Below are positions 8,737-16,585 of a stretch of DNA of 64,000 bases, piece after piece (positions within the stretch are counted from its first letter, which is position 1; each line of letters begins with the position of its first letter). Location: contig NZ_CAKMMG010000001.1 in NCBI RefSeq assembly GCF_927798115.1, forward strand, positions 992,001-1,056,000. The letters are read 5' to 3'. This stretch comes from Paenibacillus auburnensis (GTDB lineage Bacteria; Bacillota; Bacilli; Paenibacillales; Paenibacillaceae). The notes beneath the pieces were generated by a model. The model was not told the origin of the DNA, did not search any database, and saw only the letters and a program-made list of their open reading frames with translations. The position numbers and the translations under genes were made by a program.

Positions 8737-8784
8737 AACTAATGTCATTAGTTACAATATAAACTAATGACATTAGTTTTGCAA
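8737..8784 (-). promoter_or_regulatory. Promoter with two palindromic TetR-type operators
   Basis: Reading the minus strand: -35 TTGCAA (8784-8779), a 17-base spacer that is itself the palindrome AACTAATGTCATTAGTT, and -10 TATATT (8761-8756). A second perfect copy of the palindrome covers 8737-8753, over the predicted start site. Palindrome centres are 8770 and 8745, 25 bases apart. Binding of the TetR protein encoded downstream would block polymerase at both elements. Sequence is direct; the regulator match is inference. Confidence 0.85.
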
Positions 8785-8797
8785 GAGGGATCATGAA

Positions 8798-9262
8798 TTA
8801 TTCCAGCCTGTCCTCCGCATGTTTATTGGAGCGTCTAATCATTAACCACTGAAGCCAGGTAAACCCGATGAAAAAGATTATAGCTCCCACCAGAATGCTT
8901 GCTACGCTTTTAGTTACATCTAGCTTCTCCTTTGCCATCAGGTCATCGCCGAACATCCAAACAGCCCAGAACATGCTTGCCGCTGCCCCGCTGATCAGAT
9001 TTCTTTTCTTCAGACGCTTTACATCTCCAGGCTTGTCCGGCATTAAGAACAGACCTGCTCTAATACTTCTGACCGTAAAATATAAGCAACCGACCATAAC
9101 GATCAGGAAACTGTCCAGCCAATACTTCAGCTCCCATTCCAGCACAAAAGCTTTTACAATAATACTGATCATGAACCCGACAAATAGAATACCGAAACTG
9201 TGAGACCGCAGCTTGTGAACCTCTCCTGTGACTCGCTCATCCTTGATTGCTTTCCGTTTCAT
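8798..9262 (-). CDS. Multi-pass membrane protein paired with an HTH regulator
   Basis: A 154-residue protein with about four membrane helices (near FGILFVGFMISIIVKAFVL, SFLIVMVGCLYFTV, GAAASMFWAVWMFG and ILVGAIIFFIGFTWL). Start ATG at 9262 overlaps the stop of the HTH gene (ATGA), so the pair is translationally coupled. Resembles the DUF6773/DUF3278-like membrane proteins often found behind small Cro/CI regulators; function unknown. A similar gene pair occurs at 55.5 kb. Confidence 0.75.
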   Translation of the reverse strand: MKRKAIKDERVTGEVHKLRSHSFGILFVGFMISIIVKAFVLEWELKYWLDSFLIVMVGCLYFTVRSIRAGLFLMPDKPGDVKRLKKRNLISGAAASMFWAVWMFGDDLMAKEKLDVTKSVASILVGAIIFFIGFTWLQWLMIRRSNKHAEDRLE

Positions 9263-9471
9263 CCTTCCTGCTCCTCCCAAAAAAGTTCATCCAGCGTCGT
9301 TCCTAGGACTTTGCAGATGGCAATGCACAGACGGATCGTAGGATTGTATTTGCCGGCTTCAATCAGACCAATCGTCTGTCTCGTAACCCCCACTGCTTCT
9401 GCGAGCTGTTCCTGGGAGAGATCCTTCTGAACCCGCGCCAGCTTCAGCTTCATGTTCTTAAGTTCACTCAC
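9259..9471 (-). CDS. Small XRE/Cro-type HTH regulator
   Basis: A 70-residue protein, essentially one helix-turn-helix domain: LSQEQLAEAVGVTRQTIGLIE then GKYNPTIRLCIAICKVLGTTLDELF, as in the YozG/YvaO-like group. The start is GTG at 9471, with AAAGGAGGGG upstream; an upstream ATG at 9555 has no ribosome site. It overlaps the downstream membrane protein by four bases and probably controls its own two-gene operon. Confidence 0.85.
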   Translation of the reverse strand: MSELKNMKLKLARVQKDLSQEQLAEAVGVTRQTIGLIEAGKYNPTIRLCIAICKVLGTTLDELFWEEQEG

Positions 9472-9557
9472 CGGATCCCCTCCTTTATTGATCGCCTTAT
9501 TTGCCGATTGTAAACTATAACGGACATAATGTACATTATACATTGCATTCACCAAGT

Positions 9558-9586
9558 AAAAAAAGCATCCCGAGGGATGCTTCTTA
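9558..9586 (-). terminator. Terminator of the pst operon
   Basis: AAGCATCC (9563-9570) pairs with GGATGCTT (9575-9582) around CGAG. On the minus strand the stem is followed by a long T run, so it ends pstB transcription. Confidence 0.85.
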
Positions 9587-9616
9587 AAATCAATGAGAAT
9601 GATTCAGTAAAGTAAA

Positions 9617-10390
9617 TCAGCCAAAACGGCCCATAATGTATTCCTGTGTCATTTGATTCTCCGGATTGCTGAATACCTTTTCTGTCTTGTCATATTCGAC
9701 GAGTGAACCCAGATAAAAGTATGCAGTGTAATCTGAGATGCGCGCTGCCTGCTGCATGTTGTGCGTGACGATGACGATACGAAGCTCTTCCTTCAGTTCC
9801 TTGATCAGCTCTTCGACTTTACCTGTAGATACAGGATCAAGTGCCGAAGCCGGCTCATCCAGCAGCAGGATCTGCGGATTAACCGACAATGCGCGGGCGA
9901 TACAGAGACGCTGCTGCTGTCCGCCCGACAAGGCGAGTGCCGAGTCTTTCAGACGGTCTTTAACCTCGTCCCACAGGGCTGCACGGCGCAGGCTGCTCTC
10001 CACAATCTCATCCAGTGCGGCCTTACCTTTAATTCCATGGTATTTTGGGCCGAATGCGATGTTGTCATAAATGGATTTATAGAAAGGATTCGGCTTCTGC
10101 CAGACCATTCCGATCTTTTGGCGCAGCTTGATAACATCCGTTCCGGAGGCATTGATGTCTACACCGTCAATCCAGATACTCCCTTTCGTTGTCGAACCGG
10201 AGATATCATCGTTCATCCGGTTTAAGGAACGAAGGAATGTCGATTTGCCGCAGCCCGAAGGCCCGATCAGCGCTGTAACTGTATTCTGGGCAAAGGGAAG
10301 GCTGATCCCCTTTACCGCTTCATATGTTCCGTAAAATATGCTCAGGTTTTCGGTTTGAAATGATTCCCGCACCGCTGCCGCTGTTCCCAT
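9617..10390 (-). CDS. pstB: Phosphate ABC transporter ATP-binding protein PstB
   Basis: A 257-residue ATPase that powers phosphate import through PstAC. Walker [10 protein letters not shown], signature [15 protein letters not shown], Walker [13 protein letters not shown] and the switch histidine in [13 protein letters not shown] are all intact. AGGAGG precedes the ATG. Last gene of pstSCAB, 36 bases after pstA; no phoU follows, since the next gene is an unrelated HTH regulator behind a terminator. Confidence 0.97.
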   Translation of the reverse strand: MGTAAAVRESFQTENLSIFYGTYEAVKGISLPFAQNTVTALIGPSGCGKSTFLRSLNRMNDDISGSTTKGSIWIDGVDINASGTDVIKLRQKIGMVWQKPNPFYKSIYDNIAFGPKYHGIKGKAALDEIVESSLRRAALWDEVKDRLKDSALALSGGQQQRLCIARALSVNPQILLLDEPASALDPVSTGKVEELIKELKEELRIVIVTHNMQQAARISDYTAYFYLGSLVEYDKTEKVFSNPENQMTQEYIMGRFG

Positions 10391-10426
10391 CTCTTACTCC
10401 TCCTATTAATCTCTAATAATTACTGA

Positions 10427-11323
10427 TTAGTTCATTCTTTTGGATGCTGTAAGCTTGCGGTAAATAAATCTGCCGAAGTAACGGGCAAGCAGGTTAAACA
10501 GCAGGACCATAATTACGAGCACCGCCGAGGCTCCGGCAGCGATTTGCATTGCATCCGGGGCCAGACCTTCACTGTTAACTTTCCAGATATGCACAGCCAG
10601 TGTTTCGGCCGGACGGAACGGGTTAAGCGGTGAGTTCGAATGCAGCGGATTCCAGTCTGAGAAATTCAGGCGAGGGCTGCTCATCCCAGCTGTGAACATA
10701 AGTGCCGCTGCTTCCCCGAAGACGCGTCCTGCGGACAGGATCGTTCCGGTGATGATCGTAGGCAGTGCAACCGGAAGCAATACCGAAGTCACAATCTTCC
10801 ATTTGGAGAGCCCGAGCGCAAACCCTGCTTCCTTTTGCTGCTTCGGTACGGTTCGGAAAGCCTGCTCCGTAATCCGCACCATCAGCGGCAAGTTGAAGAA
10901 TGTCAGAGCAATCGCACCGGAGATCAGCGAGAAGCCAAGATCAAAGTAGTTGACGATCAGGAGGAGGCCGAACAAACCCACAACAATAGACGGGAATGAT
11001 GAGAGCACCTCTACGATCAGACGAATGAAACCGGTGATCTTACCTGGACGTGCATATTCCGCCATATAGATCCCGGCGCCAAGGCCGAGCGGAACGGTGA
11101 TGATTAAGGTGAGCACCAGCAGATACAACGAATTGAACAGCTGCGGCCCTACTCCTCCGCCTGCGCGGATTTTTTGCGGTGCTGAGGTCAAGAAATCCCA
11201 GCTGATATGATTGAGTCCGCGGACCAGAATATAACCCAGCAGCCCAACCAGAATGGCTACAATCAGCAATGCGAAAAAGACGATAAGCGTAGTGGCGATT
11301 TTGTCTGCAGTTCTCGGCTTCAA
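10427..11323 (-). CDS. pstA: Phosphate ABC transporter permease PstA
   Basis: A 298-residue inner-membrane permease with about six helices. The coupling-helix EAA motif is in EAGFALGLSKWKIVTSVLLPVALPTI. The start is TTG at 11323, overlapping the TGA of pstC (TTGA), with AAAGGAG upstream. It pairs with PstC to form the phosphate channel. Confidence 0.95.
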   Translation of the reverse strand: MKPRTADKIATTLIVFFALLIVAILVGLLGYILVRGLNHISWDFLTSAPQKIRAGGGVGPQLFNSLYLLVLTLIITVPLGLGAGIYMAEYARPGKITGFIRLIVEVLSSFPSIVVGLFGLLLIVNYFDLGFSLISGAIALTFFNLPLMVRITEQAFRTVPKQQKEAGFALGLSKWKIVTSVLLPVALPTIITGTILSAGRVFGEAAALMFTAGMSSPRLNFSDWNPLHSNSPLNPFRPAETLAVHIWKVNSEGLAPDAMQIAAGASAVLVIMVLLFNLLARYFGRFIYRKLTASKRMN

Positions 11324-12222
11324 ATCTTATTTCTCCTTTCGAGCATTCTTACGAGGAGGACGAAGATAAACGTCATCAGCATAAGAACCAGCGCCATACT
11401 CCATAGCGCGTTATTTTGCGGCGAGCCCATCGTTGTGTTCCCCATACTGAGCGTAATTACACTGGTCAATGTGGAAGCCGATTCAAAAAGCGAGCGCGGC
11501 ACGAAAGGCGCATTACCGATAACCATCTGCACAGCCAGAGCTTCACCGAACGCGCGGGCCATCCCCAGAACTACCCCAGTCATAATGGCTGGCAGCGTAG
11601 TCGGAAGAATCACCCGGGAGATTGTCTGCCACCGTGTGGCACCGAGCGCAAATGAGGATTCTTTCAAATTTTGCGGCAAAGAAGCAAGCGCGTCTGCAGC
11701 CACGCTTGTAATGGTCGGAAGAATCATAACCGACAGCACAAGCGCGCCTGCAGCAACCCCGATGCCCTGGCCGGGAAAGGTGTTTCGCAAGAAGGGAACA
11801 ATAACACTGAGTCCTACAAAGCCGTACACTACGGAAGGTATCCCTGATAGCAGCTCGATTACCGGCTGCAGCAGCTTCTTCCCCCAGCCCGGAACAATTT
11901 CGGTCATGAACAGAGCGGCACATATACTAAGAGGACTTGCAATAAGTGCAGCGAGCAGCGTGACAAGGAATGAACCAGTAATAAAAGGCAGTGCCCCGTA
12001 TGAAGGTGTATCCGCTTCAGGTGCCCACTTACTGCCAAACAAGAAATCCGACACCTTCATTTCACCGCTGACAAAGTTAGCGATCCCTTTAGACGCTACA
12101 AAATAGACCATTGATACAATGATCACGATTAGTAACAGCACACAAAAGGACATATAAATACGCCCTAAAAAGTCTTCAATATGATGTTTTTCAATCCGTG
12201 TTTTCTTTGGTTTTACCCGCAA
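11320..12222 (-). CDS. pstC: Phosphate ABC transporter permease PstC
   Basis: A 300-residue permease with about six membrane helices and the EAA motif in KESSFALGATRWQTISRVILP. Start TTG at 12222 with GAGGGAG upstream. It overlaps pstA by four bases. It is separated from pstS by 100 bases holding a hairpin that may lower transporter expression relative to the binding protein. Confidence 0.95.
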   Translation of the reverse strand: MRVKPKKTRIEKHHIEDFLGRIYMSFCVLLLIVIIVSMVYFVASKGIANFVSGEMKVSDFLFGSKWAPEADTPSYGALPFITGSFLVTLLAALIASPLSICAALFMTEIVPGWGKKLLQPVIELLSGIPSVVYGFVGLSVIVPFLRNTFPGQGIGVAAGALVLSVMILPTITSVAADALASLPQNLKESSFALGATRWQTISRVILPTTLPAIMTGVVLGMARAFGEALAVQMVIGNAPFVPRSLFESASTLTSVITLSMGNTTMGSPQNNALWSMALVLMLMTFIFVLLVRMLERRNKI

Positions 12223-12249
12223 GGTGCTCCCTCTTTCTAAAGTGAAAAG

Positions 12250-12280
12250 AGAGGCAGAAGATTTCCGCCTCTAATCACAT
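12250..12280 (-). terminator. Hairpin between pstS and pstC, likely partial terminator
   Basis: On the minus strand AGAGGCGGAA pairs with TTCTGCCTCT around ATC (12272-12250), followed by CTTTTCAC. A moderate stem with a weak U-tract suits partial read-through, or 3' protection of the abundant pstS transcript. Confidence 0.6.
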
Positions 12281-12322
12281 GAAGTTCTAGTGGATGATAT
12301 CCAGTGATAATTGTGTTTTTAA

Positions 12323-13279
12323 TTATTTCTTAGTTACGTTGCCTTCCACATCACGGGAAACCTGCATTTGATTTGCCGGAATGTAGCCAAGGTCAACAAC
12401 GTCGCCGTTTTGTACTTCGTCAGTAAGCATGTAATCAAGGAATGCTTTTACGATCTCATTCGGCTCGCCGTTAGTGTACATGTGCTCGTAAGCCCAAACC
12501 GGATATTTACCGCTAATTACGTTGTCTACAGAAGGCTCAACACCATCATAGTTCAGGGTCTTCACGGTATCGTCAAGGTAGGACAGAGCCAGGTAACCGA
12601 TAGCTCCCGGAGTTTCACCGATCATTTTCTTAACTGTACCGGAGGAATCCTCTTGTACAGAGCCTTGAAGATCTTCCGTTTTGGTTCCAAGCGCAAAGTT
12701 TTCAAAGGTTGCACGGGTACCGGAGCTGCTTGGACGATTGATGATTTGAATCGCCTGATCTGCACCGCCTACATCTTTCCAGTTCGTGATTTTGCCTGTG
12801 AAAATGTCAACCAGCTGCTGCTTGGTCAAGCTGTCTACGCCTGCATCCGGGTTGGATACAGCGGCGATAGCCACAACTGCTACCTGATGGTCAACCAGTG
12901 CTTTTGCTTTTTCAGCATCGGCATCCTTCAGTTTCTCTTCTGCAAATACATCGGAGTTTCCGATATCCACTTGTTTCTCAGCAACCTGTGTCAATCCGGT
13001 GCCGCTTCCTCCGCCTTGAACCTGAATGTCAACGCCGTTATTTGCGTCCATGAAGCTTTCTGCTACTTGCTCAACGAGCGGCTGCAGGGCTGTAGAACCC
13101 GAAGCCAGGATCGATCCGCTTAAATCACTGCCGCTGCTGCTTTCTGTAGGTGTATTTGTCGCAGCTGCGTTATTGCCCCCGTTATTAGTTGCGGTATTAT
13201 TTCCGTTGTTGCCGCATGCCGAAAGTGCCACTACGCTGGTTAATGCCAAAGCCATGATCCACGATTTTCTGAATTGCAT
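12323..13279 (-). CDS. pstS: Phosphate ABC transporter substrate-binding lipoprotein PstS
   Basis: A 318-residue periplasm-facing phosphate-binding lipoprotein. Signal peptide with lipobox ALSAC (residues about 18-22), an Asn/Thr/Ser-rich linker, then the PstS fold. Phosphate contacts are expected in SGSTALQP, GGGSGTGLT and NRPSSSGTRATFE, all present. AGGAGG before the ATG. First gene of the pst operon; normally induced by phosphate starvation through PhoPR, though I could not identify clear PhoP boxes upstream. Confidence 0.96.
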   Translation of the reverse strand: MQFRKSWIMALALTSVVALSACGNNGNNTATNNGGNNAAATNTPTESSSGSDLSGSILASGSTALQPLVEQVAESFMDANNGVDIQVQGGGSGTGLTQVAEKQVDIGNSDVFAEEKLKDADAEKAKALVDHQVAVVAIAAVSNPDAGVDSLTKQQLVDIFTGKITNWKDVGGADQAIQIINRPSSSGTRATFENFALGTKTEDLQGSVQEDSSGTVKKMIGETPGAIGYLALSYLDDTVKTLNYDGVEPSVDNVISGKYPVWAYEHMYTNGEPNEIVKAFLDYMLTDEVQNGDVVDLGYIPANQMQVSRDVEGNVTKK

Positions 13280-13512
13280 TGATTTTGTTCCTCCTAAAGT
13301 TTGGTTAGCCTCTGCTTTTTTGCTTCGGAAGCATTAGCTTAGGTTTTGTGTGGTTGTGCCCCATCGAATCTGCTTCTGACAAAACTCACTTTGGAAGCTT
13401 CCTCTATGTTGTCTCTCTGCTTTACTCTTCTTATTCTAGAGCTCGTTCGTTAGAGAAAAGTCTTGGTTTTGTAAAACGGAAGATAAAAATACTAATAGAA
13501 AATGTATATCAT

Positions 13513-13529
13513 TATAGATATAATCTATA
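13513..13529. promoter_or_regulatory. 17-bp palindrome upstream of the LysR gene
   Basis: TATAGAT (13513-13519), three bases, ATCTATA (13523-13529) is a perfect AT-rich inverted repeat 49 bases before the LysR ATG, in the region shared with divergent pstS. It is a plausible LysR autoregulatory site. Confidence 0.4.
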
Positions 13530-13577
13530 TTAGAGATATAAAACGATAAATTTTCAGTACGCATCTGGGGGAAAGTC

Positions 13578-14474
13578 ATGAATATAACCAAACTACAAAT
13601 CGTTGTTCTGATAGAAAAATATAAAAAGGTAACGGATGTGGCTTTTGAGATGGGCTTGAAGCAGCCAACTGTAACCTTTCATATGAAAAGTCTGGAAAGT
13701 GAACTGGGTACCTCACTTTTTCAATACCGAAGCGGCCGTGTACTATTGACCGATGCTGGTCGTGCGCTGTATCAATATGCTGTAAGAATCGTTTCCCTGG
13801 CTGTTGAAGCAGAGCGTAGTGTTAAGCAGTTCTCTTCGCTTACTTCAGGAAATCTGGAGCTGGAAGCTTCTTATATTCCTGGTACATATGTTTTGCCAAA
13901 GCTGCTCTCACAATTCATTAATCTGCATCCGGGCATCGATATCTCATTAAAGGTACAAAGCGACCTGCAATTGCGGGAACGGCTGCGGAGCCGGGAAATC
14001 CAGATGGCAGTATTGCATCTGGCGGATAGCGGCGATGACTTTTTTCATACGAAGATTATGGCTGACGATGAGGTGGTACTTATCTTTGCACCGGGTCATC
14101 CATTTGCACAAACTGCGGAATTAACAGCCGAGCTGCTAGCGCTTGAGCCGTGGATTCAGCATGAACCCGCTTCTTATTTGGGGGAGACGGCTGACAAATG
14201 GGCACAGGCTAACGGGGTCCGGTTATGGAATCATGCTGTGGTGAATTCTCCAGAAGCACATAAAAGAATGGTTAGTGAAGGAGGCTCCGTGGGGTTATTC
14301 TCCAAGGCGGGGATCGAAGCGGAATTGGCGCTGGGAAGTCTGCGTTATGCCCCCCTTCCGGGCAATCAGGCGGAACAGGGCGGGTTTGTACTGGCATGGC
14401 GGAAAGATCATACGCTGACACCGTTGCAGCAGGCATTTATAGAGGTTGCCGGCGAAAGCGGGTCCGCAGATTAA
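13578..14474 (+). CDS. LysR family transcriptional regulator
   Basis: A 298-residue LysR regulator: winged HTH in the first 60 residues (TDVAFEMGLKQPTVTFHMK, with LTDAGRALYQYA following) and a LysR substrate-binding domain from about residue 90 (GNLELEASYIPGTYVLPKLL). This resembles the CysL/YwfK-like branch, but the inducer cannot be read from sequence. GGGGGA precedes the ATG. Divergent from pstS across 298 bases. Confidence 0.88.
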   Translation: MNITKLQIVVLIEKYKKVTDVAFEMGLKQPTVTFHMKSLESELGTSLFQYRSGRVLLTDAGRALYQYAVRIVSLAVEAERSVKQFSSLTSGNLELEASYIPGTYVLPKLLSQFINLHPGIDISLKVQSDLQLRERLRSREIQMAVLHLADSGDDFFHTKIMADDEVVLIFAPGHPFAQTAELTAELLALEPWIQHEPASYLGETADKWAQANGVRLWNHAVVNSPEAHKRMVSEGGSVGLFSKAGIEAELALGSLRYAPLPGNQAEQGGFVLAWRKDHTLTPLQQAFIEVAGESGSAD

Positions 14475-14533
14475 GCAACATATCGTTTATTAACAAACAT
14501 TTTCTATATATTACCCAAATGTAGTCGTTATAT

Positions 14534-14568
14534 TTAATGACATTAATAATTATAGTTAATGTCATTAA
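14534..14568. promoter_or_regulatory. Pair of TAATGwCATTA palindromes in a convergent intergenic region
   Basis: TTAATGACATTAA (14534-14546) and TTAATGTCATTAA (14556-14568) have centres 22 bases apart. Their 11-base core is identical to the core of the two operators at 8737-8779. Together they can also fold into one AT-rich hairpin. No gene starts here: the LysR gene ends at 14474 and the methyltransferase gene ends at 14640. Confidence 0.5.
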
Positions 14569-14570
14569 AT

Positions 14571-14640
14571 AATAATAAACCGGCATGTCTGCTCTGCTTT
14601 TTGGGAAAGCTCGCATGATCATGCCGGTTTATTATTGTTT
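14571..14640. terminator. Bidirectional terminator
   Basis: A perfect 17-bp inverted repeat (14571-14587 with 14620-14636, core AACCGGCATG) with a smaller GCTTT/AAAGC hairpin in its loop. T-rich on the plus-strand side. It separates the LysR gene from the convergent methyltransferase gene. Confidence 0.85.
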
Positions 14641-15464
14641 TAGTTTCTCTCAGCAACCAAGGTAAAGGTCTTGGGAATTCCCTTGTCATACACATCTGAC
14701 GACAGGTTCGGCTCTTCAGCCAGCTCGCGGATGATAAGTCCGCTGCGTGCTGCCGCTGTCACAAGCTCCCCTAGTGTCCAGCGCCGCCAATAAACCACAC
14801 TATGCTTCTGTTCACTTCCAGGCTCCTGCCCTGTAGCAGGCAGATATTTGGAATACGATACCTTCTTCTCTTCCAGGGTCGTGTCGAAATAATCACCGTC
14901 TACCTTATGCTTGCGTACTTTGGCTGTCGATCCCTTAGAGGTAATCAGCTTGGTCGTAACCGGATGGAAATCCCGCAGTACGAACCGTCCCCCGGGAGCC
15001 AGCAGCTGATAGACCGTGTCCATAAATGGCGTAAGATCGGTAAAATAATGGACAATCCCCATCTCGGCAAAAACAATGTCATAGGAGCTATCCAATGTTC
15101 CTTCTGGCAGCTTCAGAACATCAGAGACGATATACGTTAGCTTCACGCCTGCTTCCTCCGCCAGTTCAGCTGCATAACGAGCGTTGGCTTCAGAGAAGTC
15201 TGCTACACTCACCTCAGCTCCGAGCAGGCTGAGCGCCACAGCTTTCATACCATTTGAACCCATGAGGTTCATAATCTTCTTCCCGCTTACCTCTCCTATA
15301 TAAGCATTCAGCGGAAATAATCTGCTCTGCGGATCTTTAGCCAGCTTTGCGGCAGCTTCCGCAGGTGTGCCGAAACGGCTGGTCCAGGCAGCATACGTAT
15401 CTTCGTTCCATGTTTCCTCACTGGAGGAAGCCGCTGCTGGCTGGTTCAAATCATGATCATTCAT
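14640..15464 (-). CDS. Class I SAM-dependent methyltransferase
   Basis: A 274-residue Rossmann-fold methyltransferase. Motif I is degenerate (KKIMNLMGSNGMKAVALSLLGAEVSVADFS), followed by the acidic ribose contact D, motif IV in YDIVFAEMGIVHYF and the post-motif LLAPGGRFVLRDFHP. The substrate is unknown. Ribosome site GGGG before the ATG. It lies 45 bases after the EamA transporter gene's stop and may be co-transcribed with it. Confidence 0.82.
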   Translation of the reverse strand: MNDHDLNQPAAASSSEETWNEDTYAAWTSRFGTPAEAAAKLAKDPQSRLFPLNAYIGEVSGKKIMNLMGSNGMKAVALSLLGAEVSVADFSEANARYAAELAEEAGVKLTYIVSDVLKLPEGTLDSSYDIVFAEMGIVHYFTDLTPFMDTVYQLLAPGGRFVLRDFHPVTTKLITSKGSTAKVRKHKVDGDYFDTTLEEKKVSYSKYLPATGQEPGSEQKHSVVYWRRWTLGELVTAAARSGLIIRELAEEPNLSSDVYDKGIPKTFTLVAERN

Positions 15465-15509
15465 TATGTTAAATACCCCTTTTATGTGTGAAGTTAGCTG
15501 TTCCTCTGC

Positions 15510-16424
15510 TTACGATGCGCTGGGAAGAGAATCTTCAATCCCCAGTGTTTTTTTGCGTCCTGCATATAAGTAGACAGCCAGTCCTGCCATTACAAGCAAG
15601 CCCCCGGTCCATTGCAGTCCGTTCAGCTTCTCTCCAAGCAGCAGGAAAGCCAGAATACTCGCCCCAACCGGTTCTCCGAGTATATTCATTGAGACTGTTG
15701 TAGCCGATACATACTGCATCAGCCAGTTGAATAATATGTGGCCAAAGACAGTCGGTACCACAGCCAGCAGAACGAAAATCCCCCACTCTTTCGGCGGATA
15801 ATCAAAGAACGGAATACCGGCCAGCACATTATAAACCGCGAAAACTATAGATGCGGAGATAAATACAATTAGGCTGTACAGATAAGACGGCATACGGGAA
15901 ACAAGGCGCTGGCCAACCATCATATGTACCGCAACAGCGGCAGTTCCGCCAATGGACAACAGATCACCTTTTACATTATCCGGAGACAGTCCAATATCAC
16001 CCCAGCCGATAAATACGGTTCCGAAGATCGCAATCCCAAGACCGGTAATCGCAGAGAGTGTGCTTTTCTCTTTATACAGTACATAGCACCCAATCATAAT
16101 AAAAACGGGTTCCAGCGCCATTATCATCGTTGAGCTGGCAACGGAAGTGAATTTGAGCGAGCCCATCCACAGTAAAAAATGCAAGGCGAGCATCATACCG
16201 GAGAATCCGAGCAGCACCCAGTCTTTACGGCGCAAGGCAAAGGCTGCTCCGCTGTAAGGCCGGGCAAACGGCAGCATCAGCAGCGAAGTGAACAACAGCC
16301 GGTACATGCCTTGAACAGAGGCCGGAGCCGAGGACCATTTAATAAAAATGGACGAAAAAGAGATGGCCACAATTCCAATCAGCATTAATAGCGGAACCGG
16401 AACGGGCGGTTTTTTAGCATTCAC
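15510..16424 (-). CDS. EamA/DMT family transporter
   Basis: A 304-residue membrane protein with ten predicted helices arranged as two EamA repeats; the second begins around residue 150. Both have the typical pattern, including SVASSTMIMALEPVFIMIG in the first and SATTVSMNILGEPVGASILAFLLLGE in the second. Members export metabolites or amino acids. The start ATG has AAAGGA upstream. A methyltransferase gene follows in the same direction. Confidence 0.9.
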   Translation of the reverse strand: MNAKKPPVPVPLLMLIGIVAISFSSIFIKWSSAPASVQGMYRLLFTSLLMLPFARPYSGAAFALRRKDWVLLGFSGMMLALHFLLWMGSLKFTSVASSTMIMALEPVFIMIGCYVLYKEKSTLSAITGLGIAIFGTVFIGWGDIGLSPDNVKGDLLSIGGTAAVAVHMMVGQRLVSRMPSYLYSLIVFISASIVFAVYNVLAGIPFFDYPPKEWGIFVLLAVVPTVFGHILFNWLMQYVSATTVSMNILGEPVGASILAFLLLGEKLNGLQWTGGLLVMAGLAVYLYAGRKKTLGIEDSLPSAS

Positions 16425-16518
16425 AGCAAAGCGTCCTTTCAGGTCAGTTAGATGATACCTATGTAAATTTACCTCAATTTTCGAAAAAAAGCAGCTTTTT
16501 CAGGAAAAATCATTTGAT

Positions 16519-16562
16519 AGAGGCACAAGTTCCTGCTGCCCGCTAGAACTCATGCCTCTAAG
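16519..16562 (-). terminator. Terminator-like hairpin after the alcohol dehydrogenase gene
   Basis: AGAGGCACAAGTTC (16519-16532) pairs imperfectly with GAACTCATGCCTCT (16546-16559). The U-tract on the minus strand is weak. Confidence 0.5.
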
Positions 16563-16585
16563 AGTGTACAGCTATTCAGCTTATG

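Noticed and set aside
9590..9612. Fur-like sequence AATGAGAATGATT
   Set aside because: Lies between the pstB stop and its terminator, with no promoter there.
11207..12106. Long plus-strand frame of 299 codons
   Set aside because: Lies antisense over pstC and pstA, which have complete motifs; no protein family is recognisable in it.
12368..13123. Plus-strand frame of 251 codons
   Set aside because: Antisense shadow of pstS; no start signal.
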